Origin: Hymenobacter roseosalivarius DSM 11622
GTDB lineage: Bacteria > Bacteroidota > Bacteroidia > Cytophagales > Hymenobacteraceae
Length of the DNA stretch: 64,000 bases
Direction: 5' to 3'
Assembly: GCF_900176135.1 (NCBI RefSeq)
Contig: NZ_FWWW01000099.1
Location: 1-64,000, forward strand
The notes under the pieces were generated by a model. That model did not search any database. It saw only the letters and a program-made list of their open reading frames with translations, and was not told the origin of the DNA. Position 1 is the first letter of the stretch; the number at the start of each line of letters is the position of its first letter. The position numbers and the translations under genes are program-made. Positions 36,017 through 46,125 of this stretch are shown one piece after another.

Positions 36017-36457
36017 TTAACTCATCGTTTTTAATTGAAGAACGCGTGCTTCTTCACCGGTGACCGTGAGCGTGACGAGTAGATGGCGCGAGGGCAAAAG
36101 ATCGGCGACTCGGCTTGGCCATTCTATCAGGCAAAGATAGCCAGAATCGAAGTACTCAAGCGCACCCATTCCCAAAGCTTCCGATGAATTATTGAGGCGA
36201 TAAAAGTCGAAGTGATAGATGGGCTTGTCGTGGGCGTCGCGGTATTCGTTTACCAGGGCAAAGGTGGGGCTGCTTACTTCCGCGGCCGGCACGCCCATAT
36301 TTTCGCAAAGTGACTTAATGAGCGTGGTTTTGCCCGCGCCCATTTCGCCCTCAAACAAAATAATAGTGTGGTCGCCGAGAGCGGCCCGAAGCTGCGCGGC
36401 AGCGGCGGGCAAGCCGGCGAGAGAGGGAACTGCAATTTCGGTTTCGGTGAGTGCCAT
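36017..36457 (-). CDS. tsaE: tRNA threonylcarbamoyladenosine ATPase subunit
   Basis: ATPase of the TsaB/TsaD/TsaE complex for the t6A37 modification of tRNA. The P-loop is EGEMGAGKTTLIKSL (about residues 35-50), and Walker B-like YHFDFYRL follows. The C-terminal LCLIEWPSRVADLLP is family-typical. 146 residues is normal. It lies 19 bases from the upstream glycosyltransferase gene. Confidence 0.95.
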   Translation of the reverse strand: MALTETEIAVPSLAGLPAAAAQLRAALGDHTIILFEGEMGAGKTTLIKSLCENMGVPAAEVSSPTFALVNEYRDAHDKPIYHFDFYRLNNSSEALGMGALEYFDSGYLCLIEWPSRVADLLPSRHLLVTLTVTGEEARVLQLKTMS

Positions 36458-36476
36458 GGCGCAGGGCGTGGGTATC

Positions 36477-38084
36477 CTACTTCAAAATCTGATAAATACG
36501 CACATGCTCGTCTTTGTGCACCCGCGGGTTGAGAGCGTGCAGCACCTGGTCGTAGGGCGATGGGGTGATGGTGTGCTCTAGTTTGAGGTTGGGAAACAGC
36601 AAGCGCAGGCGGTTTAGGCGGCGGTCAATTTCCTGCTCGCCCACCAGCAGCAGGTAGGTGGGGCGGCGCTGGGTGTAGTTCATCTGGCTGATCAGCCGCC
36701 GCAGCGGCGTTTTGTCGTTGAGAGCGTAGGTCATCACAAAGTCGGCCGGCAGGGGGCGCTGCTGTTGGTAGCGGGCCCACACGCCGCTGGAATCAGGAAT
36801 GAACGCGCTGGCTTCGGCCCCCATCCGACCCAGATAGAACACGGGGGGCATTTTGGTACCGTGGGGACCAAAATCGAGCACCAACCCGCGCAGATCGGTT
36901 TTCTGCGACAGATACACCATGGGCTCGACACGGCTTTTTTTGGAATAAGTCAGCGCTAAAGCAAAGGCCACAATCCCATTCAGCACCCAAAAGAAACGCC
37001 AGCTGTTCGCCAGCAAACGCGGATGGCGCTGCCAGAATGCGGCCCCTGCCACGTACCGCTCCCACCCGATCACGCCCAGAACTATGAGTAAGGGAAACAG
37101 GGGCAAAATGAACCGTTCCTGCTTGTTCGGGAATAAGGAGTGAGCGACGAAAAACAGCACGCCACCCCAGAAAAGCAGTGGGGCCAGCCGCCGGGTGCGG
37201 GCGTAGCCAAACACCAGGAAGGCACTGATAGGCGGCACCAGAAAGCCCAACACGGTAAGGGCAAAGCGGTAAACCGGCCCCGTGCTGTACTGGTAGGCTC
37301 CTTCGGCATTAAACAGAAAATACGACACCAGGGACTGCATGGGATAATCGTAGAGCGCGGCGTCGATGGTGCCCTGCACCAGCCCGGCTACGCCAACAAA
37401 GCCCAGAGTCAGCCAAGCCAGGGCTTTCCACTGCTGCCGCGCCAGCAGTACCAAGCTGGCCCCCATCAGAAACAAAGCCGTGTGATAGCGAAACAGGAAA
37501 GCCACGCCAAACAACGCCCCAGCCAGGAGAAAGTGGCGGGCCTGGAGTCGGTTGCGGTGGTGCACCAGCACATAAAAGCCCCCCAGATAAGGCGGTATGC
37601 ATACCATCTCGACCAGATTGCGCACACTCATGAAAGGCATAAACCACAGCACCGCCAGCAGCAGGCCCGTTCGGCGCGCGTAGGTTTCGCCGGCCAGATC
37701 CTCCGTGATTTTATAGCCGAAATAAACAACCAGCAGCGAATACAATCCGTGCAGCAGGCGCACGATGGTCATTTTCGCGTCGGGGTTGGTGAAGCCGACC
37801 GCGTCGAGGGCGGCAAACAAGCCGTAGTGCAAGCCCGTGTAGGCAAGGCTGTGACGGGGCGGCACATGCCGATGCAGCCAGGTGGTAAGACCGTACACCC
37901 AATCCTGAGCGATGGTAATCACGTCGAAATGGTCGTCGTGAAATGCGTAGCCTTTCGAGAAAAAAGCGGCCAGTATCCGCAGGCCCAACGCCAGCAATAG
38001 AATGGTGCGCAACGGTGGCAGGTACTCCCGGCGCGTCGGCGCTTGCTCAGCGGTGGGGGGCAAAACGGGTAGCAAATCGGGCAT
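36477..38084 (-). CDS. GT-C membrane glycosyltransferase (ALG9/GT22-like)
   Basis: Polytopic glycosyltransferase that would use a lipid-linked sugar outside the inner membrane. An N-terminal helix, LLLALGLRILAAFF, is followed by the catalytic loop with the acidic motif HDDHFD (about residue 50), then about eight more helices and a C-terminal soluble part with strands (about 410-535). ATG 38084 (MPDLLPVLPP) is chosen; the longer frame to 38210 adds non-family residues. Its family (mannosyl-like) is from general pattern only. Confidence 0.8.
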   Translation of the reverse strand: MPDLLPVLPPTAEQAPTRREYLPPLRTILLLALGLRILAAFFSKGYAFHDDHFDVITIAQDWVYGLTTWLHRHVPPRHSLAYTGLHYGLFAALDAVGFTNPDAKMTIVRLLHGLYSLLVVYFGYKITEDLAGETYARRTGLLLAVLWFMPFMSVRNLVEMVCIPPYLGGFYVLVHHRNRLQARHFLLAGALFGVAFLFRYHTALFLMGASLVLLARQQWKALAWLTLGFVGVAGLVQGTIDAALYDYPMQSLVSYFLFNAEGAYQYSTGPVYRFALTVLGFLVPPISAFLVFGYARTRRLAPLLFWGGVLFFVAHSLFPNKQERFILPLFPLLIVLGVIGWERYVAGAAFWQRHPRLLANSWRFFWVLNGIVAFALALTYSKKSRVEPMVYLSQKTDLRGLVLDFGPHGTKMPPVFYLGRMGAEASAFIPDSSGVWARYQQQRPLPADFVMTYALNDKTPLRRLISQMNYTQRRPTYLLLVGEQEIDRRLNRLRLLFPNLKLEHTITPSPYDQVLHALNPRVHKDEHVRIYQILK

Positions 38085-38276
38085 AACGCGAGCAATCAGT
38101 AGGCTACGGCCCTGACGCGGACCAGCGGTATAAAACGGGCGCAAGTTCAACAATTCCCGTGGGCCAACGGTTAGCTTCCGCGCTAATTTCGGCGGCGGCC
38201 CGCAATGCACTTAGTGACTATACTTCACTTCCCAGCTATGAATCGACTGTTATATTTAAGCAAAAAAACACCCCCC

Positions 38277-39533
38277 ATGACTGTATCCAAGATGGCCGGC
38301 AGTTTGATCGGCTCTGAAATCATAAAAATTGGCAACGAGGTAAACGAGATGATTAAGAAGGGGGCAGCCATCTGCAACCTGACTATTGGCGACTTCGACC
38401 CCGCTATTTTCCCCATTCCTGACGAGCTGCGCGATGCCATCACGCAAGCCTACGCGGCAGGCCAAACCAACTACCCACCCGCCAACGGGGTAGCCGAACT
38501 ACGCACGGCCGCCGCCAACTTTCTGCACCAGCGCCTGGGCCTCACCTACTCCCCGGCCGATGTGCTGGTGGCGGGCGGCTCACGGCCCCTGATCTACGCC
38601 ACTTACTTGGCGCTACTCGACCTCGGCGACAAGGTAGTCTTTCCGGTGCCTTCCTGGAACAACAACCATTATTGCCACCTAGCCAGCGCCGAAGCGGTAA
38701 TGGTAGAAACCAGCCCGGCACATAGCTTTATGCCGACGGCCGCCGAAATTGCCCCCCACCTGCCTGGTGCCACTCTTCTGGCATTATGCTCGCCGCTGAA
38801 CCCAACCGGCACCGTCTTCGCCCGCGCCGACCTGGAGGCCATCTGCGACCTGGTAATAGCTGAAAACCAGCGCCGTGCTCCCAGCGAGAAGCCCCTGTAT
38901 ATTCTGTACGACCAGATTTACTGGATGCTCACCTTCGGCACTGCTCAGCACTACGACCCCGTAAACCTGAGGCCGGAGCTCCGCGACTACGTGATTTACA
39001 TTGACGGTATATCTAAGTGCCTGGCTGCTACGGGCGTACGTGTGGGCTATGCTTTTGGGCCGACTGAGGTTATTGATAAGATGAAGTCTATTCTGGGTCA
39101 TGTAGGTGCCTGGGCTCCTAAAGCCGAGCAGATAGCCACTGCTCAGTATTTACCCAACTCAACGGCAGTAGACAGTTATACCAATGAGTTTAAGCAGAAA
39201 ATTCAGCGCAGTCTGGACACATTATACGCCGGGCTGCAAGAGCTAAAAGAAGCGGGCTTTCCCGTCGATGCTATTGCGCCAGCGGGGGCTATTTATCTCA
39301 CTGCTCGCCTCGATGTGCTGGGCAAAACCACGGCGGCTGGGCAGCTATTGGCTACCACCCGCGACCTGACGTCCTACCTTATTGCGGAAGCCGGCCTGGC
39401 CCTGGTACCCTTCAGCGCCTTTGGCAATTCTGACACGTCGCCCTGGTTTCGCCTTTCAGTAGGTGGCGCCTCGCTGGAGTCGATTGAAGCAGCCTTGCCC
39501 CGCCTGCGGGCGGCCCTTACGGGATTACAATAA
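38277..39533 (+). CDS. class I pyridoxal-phosphate aminotransferase
   Basis: Amino acid aminotransferase of fold type I. Recognisable parts are NLTIGDFDPAIFPIP, the substrate loop TNYPPANGVAELR, the phosphate-cup region CSPLNPTGTVF, YDQIYWMLTFG, and the PLP lysine in YIDGISKCLAATGVRVGY. ATG 38277 is chosen, just after an AT-rich stretch at 38249-38270; an ATG at 38238 is also possible. The amino acid is not determined. It is divergent from the glycosyltransferase. Confidence 0.9.
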   Translation: MTVSKMAGSLIGSEIIKIGNEVNEMIKKGAAICNLTIGDFDPAIFPIPDELRDAITQAYAAGQTNYPPANGVAELRTAAANFLHQRLGLTYSPADVLVAGGSRPLIYATYLALLDLGDKVVFPVPSWNNNHYCHLASAEAVMVETSPAHSFMPTAAEIAPHLPGATLLALCSPLNPTGTVFARADLEAICDLVIAENQRRAPSEKPLYILYDQIYWMLTFGTAQHYDPVNLRPELRDYVIYIDGISKCLAATGVRVGYAFGPTEVIDKMKSILGHVGAWAPKAEQIATAQYLPNSTAVDSYTNEFKQKIQRSLDTLYAGLQELKEAGFPVDAIAPAGAIYLTARLDVLGKTTAAGQLLATTRDLTSYLIAEAGLALVPFSAFGNSDTSPWFRLSVGGASLESIEAALPRLRAALTGLQ

Positions 39534-39863
39534 CTGCTACACAAATAGGTTTAGGCAAGGCAGAATCGCTTCTCAGGATCTATATTATGCCCTCATATTC
39601 CGTAATCTTCCTGCAAATCCTTAGATTGACAAAATTTTTGGCCTCCTATTAAGCTTGTGAAAGCATAATATGCAGTCAATTATCGTCCTGATTACCCCTA
39701 CTCCTTTGAGTTGCCGGCATTTTCCGGCTTGCTACCAAGGACTGGTCATCTTCTCTACCACGGCGCCGCAACAGCGTCCGTTTATGATGTCCTTTCGACC
39801 TACGCTTCTTCCCACATCTATGTCAACCAACAATCTGGCTCTGCTCTCTTTTATATAGTTTTT
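39534..39863. other. intergenic region with nothing recognised
   Basis: AT-richer DNA before the outer-membrane receptor. A frame is open from 39711 into the receptor gene but with no signal-peptide-like start before ATG 39864. I see no promoter box, hairpin or repeat element. Confidence 0.5.
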
Positions 39864-42332
39864 ATGCAAAGTGCTTTACCTACTTCGGCTGCGGGCCAAC
39901 TAGGTTATTTGCTGATACTGCTCCTGCTGATGACCTCGCAACCGGGGCAGGCTCAAACCGGGCCTGGTCTGAGCAGCGTATCGGGCCGGGTGCAATCGGC
40001 AGTTGGGGGCAAACCCATACAATTTGCCAACGTAACGCTGCACCGGGCAGAGGACTCTTCGGCCGTCAAAACTGAGTTCAGCGATGCCCAAGGAGCCTTT
40101 CGGCTGGAGCAGCAAGCGGGGGGGGCTTTTTTGGTATCCGTCACTCAGCTCGGTTTCACTAGTTATTGGAGTCCGGCATTCGAGTTGACCGCTGGGGGGC
40201 AAAATCTGCCTGATATTACCTTGCGAGCCACCGCCTCTACTCAACTTAAAGAGGTAACCGTTACTGGCCAGAAGCCCCTGTACGAGCGCCTGGCCGACCG
40301 CACGGTGGTCAATGTGGAAGGCTCAACTTTAGCCTCGGGCAACACGACCTTGGACGTGCTCAGCCGTGCCCCCGGCGTAACCGTGGACAGCAACGACAAC
40401 CTGGTCTTGCGCGGCCGCCAGGGCTTGCTGGTCCTGATTGACGGCAAGCGCCAACCCATGACCGGCCCGGAGTTGGCCGATTACCTGCGGGCCTTACCCG
40501 CCGAGCAACTAGCAAGCATTGAGCTGATTACCAATCCGCCCGCCAAGTACGACGCCCAGGGCGGGGCCGGTGTCATTGCCATCAACCTCAAAAAAGACCA
40601 GCGCCTGGGCACCAACGGCAGCGTCAACGCCAGCTACGGCCGGGGTGAGTACGGAAAGTTTACCTCTGGGCTGACCCTGAACCACCGGCGTAAAGACCTG
40701 AATGCCTTTGGCTCTTATACCTACACCAATCGGGAAGGCTTTGAGCGTTTGGCTTTGCAGCGCGAGTTTTATCAAAACCGGCTCCTGCAAGGCAGCAGCA
40801 ACCAGGATAATTACCTGCGCAACCAGCCCCAGAGCCATACCTGGCGAGCGGGCCTGGATTATACCCTTTCCAAGCGCAGCCTATTGGGGGCCGTGGTCAA
40901 TGGGGTAGCGCTGCGAAACCCCAGCTCGGCTACCAACACCGTCCGCCTGTTCGATGCCCGGAACCAGCCTCAAACAAGCTTCCGCGCCACCAACGACCGG
41001 GTTCTGAGCAGGCCCAGCGTAGCGGCCAACCTGAATTTTAAGCACAGCTTCGCTGACTCCAGCGGTAGCCCTATGCTGAACCTCGACGCTGACTACAGCC
41101 GCTACGGCACGGAGCGCTCCCAGGTCCTTACTACATTTTTCGACCAGGAGCCGGGCCGCGCCCCTACCCTGCTCAGCGGTACTCAGAACGGGGAGCTAAC
41201 CATTCAGTCGCTTAAAGCAGACTATACCCGCCAGCTGCCCCGCCAGGTTCGCCTCGAAGCCGGCGCCAAAGCCACCTTGGTGTACTCCGACAACGACATC
41301 ATGTTCGTGGATGTGGTGGAAGGCATCGTGACGCCTAACCTGAACCTGACCAACCGCTTCCGCTACGACGAAAACATCAACGCGGCCTACGTCACTCTCA
41401 CCCACACCACGCCTAAGCTCACGCTCTCCGTGGGCCTGCGCGGGGAGCAAACCAACGTAGAAGGCCGCCAGGAAATAGGCAATGATACGTTTGACCGCAA
41501 CTATTTCCAGCTTTTTCCCAGCGCCAAAATCGAGCGTACCCTCTCGGATAAGCACACCGTAGGCCTCGCGCTAGGCCGGCGCATCAACCGCCCGACCTAC
41601 AATCAGCTCAACCCCTTTCGCTCCTTCGTCGACGCTACTTCTTATAAGGCCGGCAACCCCAATTTGCGCCCCGAAACCAGCTACAACCTCGACCTGACGC
41701 ATACTTTCGACCAGAAACACATAATAGGCCTGAGCTACGCCCGCACTGAGCGGGTTATTATCAACGTTGTGCGGCCCGACCTTGCCAACGACCGTCTGGT
41801 ATTAAATCAGGACGTAAACCTGCGCGCCCAGCACTACTACGCCCTCACCCTGACGGCTCCGCTGGAGCCGTTAAAAGGCTTGAGTGTGTACAATAACGCG
41901 GTCATCTACTACGCTTATTTCGTGGGTAACCAGTTCGGTACGGCCCTGAGCCGGGGGCGCCTGGCCTGCTTGCTAAGTAGCAACAGCACTCTTACCCTGC
42001 CCCAGGGCTGGACGGCCGAGCTAAGCACCAGCTACCAGTCGCGGGAGCGGTACGGGTTTCAGGACTTGCGCGCCTTCGGACAGGTAACGGCCGGCGTTCA
42101 GAAAAGCTTATGGACCCAGAAAGCCAGCTTACGCTTCAACGTAGCTGATATTTTCTATACTACCCCGCAGCGTGTGACTGCCATCTACGATAATTTCGCG
42201 GAGACCTTCCGCTCCGCCCAAGATTCGCGTGTAGCTACGCTCGCCTTCACATACCGCTTTGGTAACGATAAGCTAGCACCTATCCGTCGGCGTCAAAGCG
42301 GAGCCGAAGACGAGAAACGCCGGGCGCAATAG
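39864..42332 (+). CDS. outer-membrane beta-barrel receptor (TonB-receptor-like)
   Basis: 822 residues. Signal peptide (about 1-30, ending near GQAQT), then a carboxypeptidase-regulatory-like domain (SSVSGRVQSAVGGKPIQFANV, about 35-110), a plug domain (TLDVLSRAPGVTVDSNDNLVLRGRQG, about 160-240), and a long barrel of the OMP_b-brl_3 type with an NPNLRPETSYNLDLTH segment typical of this family. No SusD partner is beside it. The final residues are unusually basic (RRRQSGAEDEKRRAQ), not the aromatic end common in barrels. Substrate unknown. Confidence 0.88.
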   Translation: MQSALPTSAAGQLGYLLILLLLMTSQPGQAQTGPGLSSVSGRVQSAVGGKPIQFANVTLHRAEDSSAVKTEFSDAQGAFRLEQQAGGAFLVSVTQLGFTSYWSPAFELTAGGQNLPDITLRATASTQLKEVTVTGQKPLYERLADRTVVNVEGSTLASGNTTLDVLSRAPGVTVDSNDNLVLRGRQGLLVLIDGKRQPMTGPELADYLRALPAEQLASIELITNPPAKYDAQGGAGVIAINLKKDQRLGTNGSVNASYGRGEYGKFTSGLTLNHRRKDLNAFGSYTYTNREGFERLALQREFYQNRLLQGSSNQDNYLRNQPQSHTWRAGLDYTLSKRSLLGAVVNGVALRNPSSATNTVRLFDARNQPQTSFRATNDRVLSRPSVAANLNFKHSFADSSGSPMLNLDADYSRYGTERSQVLTTFFDQEPGRAPTLLSGTQNGELTIQSLKADYTRQLPRQVRLEAGAKATLVYSDNDIMFVDVVEGIVTPNLNLTNRFRYDENINAAYVTLTHTTPKLTLSVGLRGEQTNVEGRQEIGNDTFDRNYFQLFPSAKIERTLSDKHTVGLALGRRINRPTYNQLNPFRSFVDATSYKAGNPNLRPETSYNLDLTHTFDQKHIIGLSYARTERVIINVVRPDLANDRLVLNQDVNLRAQHYYALTLTAPLEPLKGLSVYNNAVIYYAYFVGNQFGTALSRGRLACLLSSNSTLTLPQGWTAELSTSYQSRERYGFQDLRAFGQVTAGVQKSLWTQKASLRFNVADIFYTTPQRVTAIYDNFAETFRSAQDSRVATLAFTYRFGNDKLAPIRRRQSGAEDEKRRAQ

Positions 42333-42635
42333 TATTTATTGCCAGAGGGCCAAGATTAATAACTCCTTTACAATAGCGGTGGTATCCAGTTTGAGAGTTT
42401 ATCTCAAACTGGATACCACCGCTCCTTTTTGGAAGCCATCCAATGAGTAAGTAGACTCATGGAACTTTCTTATTCCAGTCTGCGTATCATCTTTATTCCA
42501 AATTTTTATCAATAAAATCATAAATTTCGACGCCAATATAGTTGAGTGAAAAAATAGTTATAAAAACTTAACATTTATTTGTATTATCAAGTATATACAT
42601 AGTATGTTCGCATGATATAATTGAACTTTGATTAC
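42333..42635. other. intergenic region with one long hairpin
   Basis: Contains the receptor terminator (42375-42430) and then AT-rich DNA up to the HAD gene. GC falls sharply here, at the left edge of the GC-poor cassette. Confidence 0.5.
42375..42430 (+). terminator. very long perfect hairpin terminator
   Basis: Arms of 22 bases (42375-42396 and 42402-42423) pair perfectly around a 5-base loop, followed by CCTTTTT. Much longer than a normal terminator stem. Confidence 0.75.
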
Positions 42636-43334
42636 ATGTATGACTATAGGAGTATTGAGTGGAACGCTATTAAGGTGGTCATTTTCGATGTCGATGGTAC
42701 CCTTTATACCCAGTCCCGTCTTCGGAAGAAGATGTTATATGCCTTGTTGGGCTACTATGCAATGAGGCCTTGGAAAGCCAATGACCTGATGATTCTTCAG
42801 CGGTTTCGGGCTGAGCGCGAGAAGCGAGCCGGATACGCTGGTGGCAACCTAGAGCATGCGCAATATGACTGGTGTATTGCGAAAGGAGGCTACTCTCTTT
42901 CCAAAGTCAGGCAAGTGGTAGAGCAGTGGATGTTTACTTTTCCAAATCCCTACCTGGCGCGATGTACCTATCCGGGCACGCATAGCTTCTTTGCCAAACT
43001 CAAAAGCAAAGGCATCAAAATTGCCATCTACTCCGACTATAAGGCCCACGCTAAGATGCAGGCAATGGGACTCAAAGCTGACCTTATCGTCAGTTCTACC
43101 GATCCTGAAATTGACCGCCTCAAGCCTGACCCCACCGGGTTGCAGTACATCGCCGAGAAGCTTCAGGTACAACCCCAGGAATGCCTGTTCATTGGCGACC
43201 GGCAGGAGATGGATGGTGAGTGCGCCGTAAGAGCCGGCATGCCTTACCTCATTTTAGGTAAGAAACCCTTCCATTCATTTAATTTTTATCAACAACTCGA
43301 GCAAACCCTCACCAACCACCCTATCAGTGCCTAG
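42636..43334 (+). CDS. HAD-superfamily phosphatase
   Basis: Haloacid-dehalogenase-type hydrolase. Motif I FDVDGTLY (the nucleophile Asp and following Asp), motif II YSDYKAHAK, motif III lysine in RLKPDPTG, and motif IV FIGDRQEMDGECA. A helical cap of about 80 residues follows motif I. ATG 42636 is used over TTG 42621. The gene is GC-poor and 12 bases upstream of a UbiA-type gene. In mycobacteria a phosphatase next to a UbiA-type phosphoribosyltransferase removes phosphate from the lipid-ribose product, so that is a plausible role. Confidence 0.85.
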   Translation: MYDYRSIEWNAIKVVIFDVDGTLYTQSRLRKKMLYALLGYYAMRPWKANDLMILQRFRAEREKRAGYAGGNLEHAQYDWCIAKGGYSLSKVRQVVEQWMFTFPNPYLARCTYPGTHSFFAKLKSKGIKIAIYSDYKAHAKMQAMGLKADLIVSSTDPEIDRLKPDPTGLQYIAEKLQVQPQECLFIGDRQEMDGECAVRAGMPYLILGKKPFHSFNFYQQLEQTLTNHPISA

Positions 43335-43346
43335 ACAACAACAATT

Positions 43347-44387
43347 ATGAACGACTCGATATCTATTCCAACAGACCACTCTGCTACTGAAAGCCAGAGC
43401 ACCATTGCGGCTGGTATAAGGGATTACATAGCCATAGCCCGCCCCGATAACTGGGCGAAGAATGTCTTCATGGTGCCGGGAATGCTATTTGCTTTAATAG
43501 TATTTGCCCCCCCCTTCACGACTGGGCTTTTATTTAAAATGATTGTAGGAGTAATAAGCACATGCCTTATTGCCTCGGCCAACTACGTTATCAACGAATA
43601 CCTTGACGCAGAATTCGATAAGTTTCATCCGTTGAAAAAAGAAAGAACGTCGGTAGTTAAAGTAGTGAATCCGATAATTGTATACTCCGAATGGTTCCTA
43701 TTAGCCATCGTGGGATTAAGTCTGGGATATCTTATTTCTATTCCATTCATGATGGTTTCGGCGTTCCTGCTTTTCATGGGTATTATGTACAACGTGCGCC
43801 CAATTCGTACGAAAGAGCGAGTGTATCTGGATGTTTTATCGGAATCTGTAAATAATCCCATTCGGTTTGTATTAGGTTGGTTTATTGTTGCTCCCGCGCT
43901 ATCGTTGCACGAATTAAATCCCTCGTCTTTTTTTAATGTTCTGCCTGCCACTAGCATTATTGTCGCCTATTGGATGGGTGGTGCCTACCTGATGGCGACG
44001 AAGCGCTTTGCCGAATATCGCCTCATCAATAACCCTGAACTAGCGGGCCTTTATCGCAAGTCCTTCAAATACTACACTGAGCATAGCCTGCTGATTTCTA
44101 TGTTCTTTTATGCGCTTACCGCAGCATTCTTTCTAGGTATTTTTCTCGTAAAAAACAGAGTCGAATTACTAGTCAGCTTTCCCTTCTTTGCACTATTATT
44201 TTCCTGGTATCTACGCATTGGGCTTCTAAAAGACTCGCCCGTTCAGGGCTCCGAAAAGCTTTATACCCGCAAGTGGTTTATGTTGTATGTCATATTGTTT
44301 TGTATCCTATTAACAGGCTTGATGTTCTTAGATATTCCTTGGCTGCATCAGCTTTTGCAGGATCATTATAATCTAAACAACCGGTAG
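43347..44387 (+). CDS. UbiA-family prenyltransferase (DPPR-synthase-like)
   Basis: Integral membrane enzyme with eight to nine hydrophobic helices. The acidic motif is NEYLDAEFDKFHP (NxxxDxxxD, about residues 87-95). The second conserved site is YLDVLSESVNNPIRFVLGW. The segment IAIARPDNWAKNVF near the start is characteristic of the decaprenyl-phosphate phosphoribosyltransferase group rather than quinone or heme enzymes. It lies in a three-gene, GC-poor, same-strand cassette with a phosphatase and a GT-C enzyme, which suggests the making of a lipid-linked pentose. Confidence 0.85.
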   Translation: MNDSISIPTDHSATESQSTIAAGIRDYIAIARPDNWAKNVFMVPGMLFALIVFAPPFTTGLLFKMIVGVISTCLIASANYVINEYLDAEFDKFHPLKKERTSVVKVVNPIIVYSEWFLLAIVGLSLGYLISIPFMMVSAFLLFMGIMYNVRPIRTKERVYLDVLSESVNNPIRFVLGWFIVAPALSLHELNPSSFFNVLPATSIIVAYWMGGAYLMATKRFAEYRLINNPELAGLYRKSFKYYTEHSLLISMFFYALTAAFFLGIFLVKNRVELLVSFPFFALLFSWYLRIGLLKDSPVQGSEKLYTRKWFMLYVILFCILLTGLMFLDIPWLHQLLQDHYNLNNR

Positions 44388-44418
44388 ATTTTCTGCCCTG
44401 GTTTATTAGTCTTGCCTG

Positions 44419-46092
44419 ATGTCACTTATCAGACTGGCCACGCCTTCTTCCGTGGTACGTTCGCCCGCGCCCACCAACCCCACCATAGTTGCTTATTACC
44501 AGCGCTTTGCCCCTTATTTGGTTCTGGTAATCGGGATTGGCTTTCGGCTATTTCACTTCTTTTATAATCGGTCTTTATTCATCGATGAGCTTTATCTGAA
44601 TATCAGCCTGATCAAACTCAACTTCTGGGAGTTAGCCACGCAGGCCCTGGCCTATGAGCAAAAAGCCCCTATTGGCTATCTATGGGCCGTCAAGCTCTGT
44701 GTCTTGCTTTTTGGCAAAGGCGAAAAAGCACTACGGCTTTTTTCTTTATTCTGTGGAATTAGTGCGCTATTTGCCTTTATTCCCGTCGCTCGCTTTTATC
44801 TTAAAACCTGGGGCGTTATCCTAGCCGTTGGTGTGCTTGCCTTATCCTGGGCAACCATTTACCATTCCGTGGAAGCGAAGCAGTACAGCGTTGAACTCCT
44901 GGCGACGGTTTTGGGCTTGTTGCTCTACACCAGATATCACAATGCTACTCGCTTATTGCCGCTACTGCTTTGGGGGCTGGCTGGGGGGCTTTTATTGTGG
45001 TTTTCCTTCTCACTCATCTTTGTGCTAGCCGGCATTGGTTCGGCAGTTAGCCTCAAAGTAATATTTGAGCGTAACTGGAAACGCTTTTTCACTTATCTCA
45101 TTCCTTTTTCTCTTTGGCTGTTCAGCTTTAGCCTGTTGTACATGCTGTTTCTTAGCAAATACCATCAGTCTGGCTGGCTGATTGATTTCTTCGATAAGGC
45201 GTACGATGCCTTCATGCCCTTACGGCTGACCTCTTTTGCTCAAGTTATTTGGTTTCTAAAAAAGCCATATAACATACTCTACCACCCTCTTGGCCTGCTA
45301 TTACATCTTGATGAGAATATAGATAGCTCCAGCGTTAAATTCATTCTGAAACTGGGCTGGCTCGAAGGCGTGTTTATCGTCTTCGGAATGATTATGTTAT
45401 TTCGATCCGATAAATTAAACTTTTTCATACTCTTCCTGCCTATTCTTATTACCTTCCTCGCATCAGCATTCAAATTCTACCCTATTTTCGACAGGTTCAT
45501 TCTATTTTTAGCTCCGCCGATAATACTCTTTCTTGCCTTCGGTGCTGAAAAAGTAATAGAACTATTTTCGTTAAGGTATAAGGCAGCGCTACTAGTAGTA
45601 TTTTTGCTGGCAAGCCCTGCCTTAGCAAATTCAGCGCACCATGTTTTTTATCCCGACACGTTTGTTAAACTATCAAATTCTACTGAGCGAGAAGGAATTT
45701 TTTATATCAACAAAAATTTCAAGGAAGGTGATGTAGTCTACGTATTCTGGAATATGCGTCATGCTTATGATTATTATAAAGAAGCATACGGGTTGAAATA
45801 CACTGCCATCAGGGGAAGCTACGTAAAATCTATTTCCACGAGCCCGGAAGATTATCTCCGAAAACTTTCGCCTGACTTTGAAAATTTCAAAGGCAAAAAA
45901 AGACTTTGGTATATATACAACACGAATAATAAAGATGACATTGGCGAATACGTCGGCCAGCCTGCTTGGTATAGTAAAGATGGGTATACCGCGCCTCTGT
46001 CTGTAGAACAGGAATTGGTTAAGATTGGAGACAAGATTTTCCGCTATAGATTATATAAGCAGCACATTATCCTGTATGATCTAAAAAAGTAG
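44419..46092 (+). CDS. GT-C membrane glycosyltransferase
   Basis: 557 residues with about ten hydrophobic helices. The catalytic loop after helix 1 has the acidic motif LFIDELYLN (about residue 55), as in GT39/GT83-type enzymes. The C-terminal quarter (about 425-557) is a soluble domain with many Tyr and Lys. It follows the UbiA gene by 31 bases. In this setting it would use the polyprenyl-phosphate sugar made by the two upstream genes. GC-poor codon use. Confidence 0.8.
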   Translation: MSLIRLATPSSVVRSPAPTNPTIVAYYQRFAPYLVLVIGIGFRLFHFFYNRSLFIDELYLNISLIKLNFWELATQALAYEQKAPIGYLWAVKLCVLLFGKGEKALRLFSLFCGISALFAFIPVARFYLKTWGVILAVGVLALSWATIYHSVEAKQYSVELLATVLGLLLYTRYHNATRLLPLLLWGLAGGLLLWFSFSLIFVLAGIGSAVSLKVIFERNWKRFFTYLIPFSLWLFSFSLLYMLFLSKYHQSGWLIDFFDKAYDAFMPLRLTSFAQVIWFLKKPYNILYHPLGLLLHLDENIDSSSVKFILKLGWLEGVFIVFGMIMLFRSDKLNFFILFLPILITFLASAFKFYPIFDRFILFLAPPIILFLAFGAEKVIELFSLRYKAALLVVFLLASPALANSAHHVFYPDTFVKLSNSTEREGIFYINKNFKEGDVVYVFWNMRHAYDYYKEAYGLKYTAIRGSYVKSISTSPEDYLRKLSPDFENFKGKKRLWYIYNTNNKDDIGEYVGQPAWYSKDGYTAPLSVEQELVKIGDKIFRYRLYKQHIILYDLKK

Positions 46093-46125
46093 CTTGAAAG
46101 TATTGCAGCTCAATCCTGTCATTGT

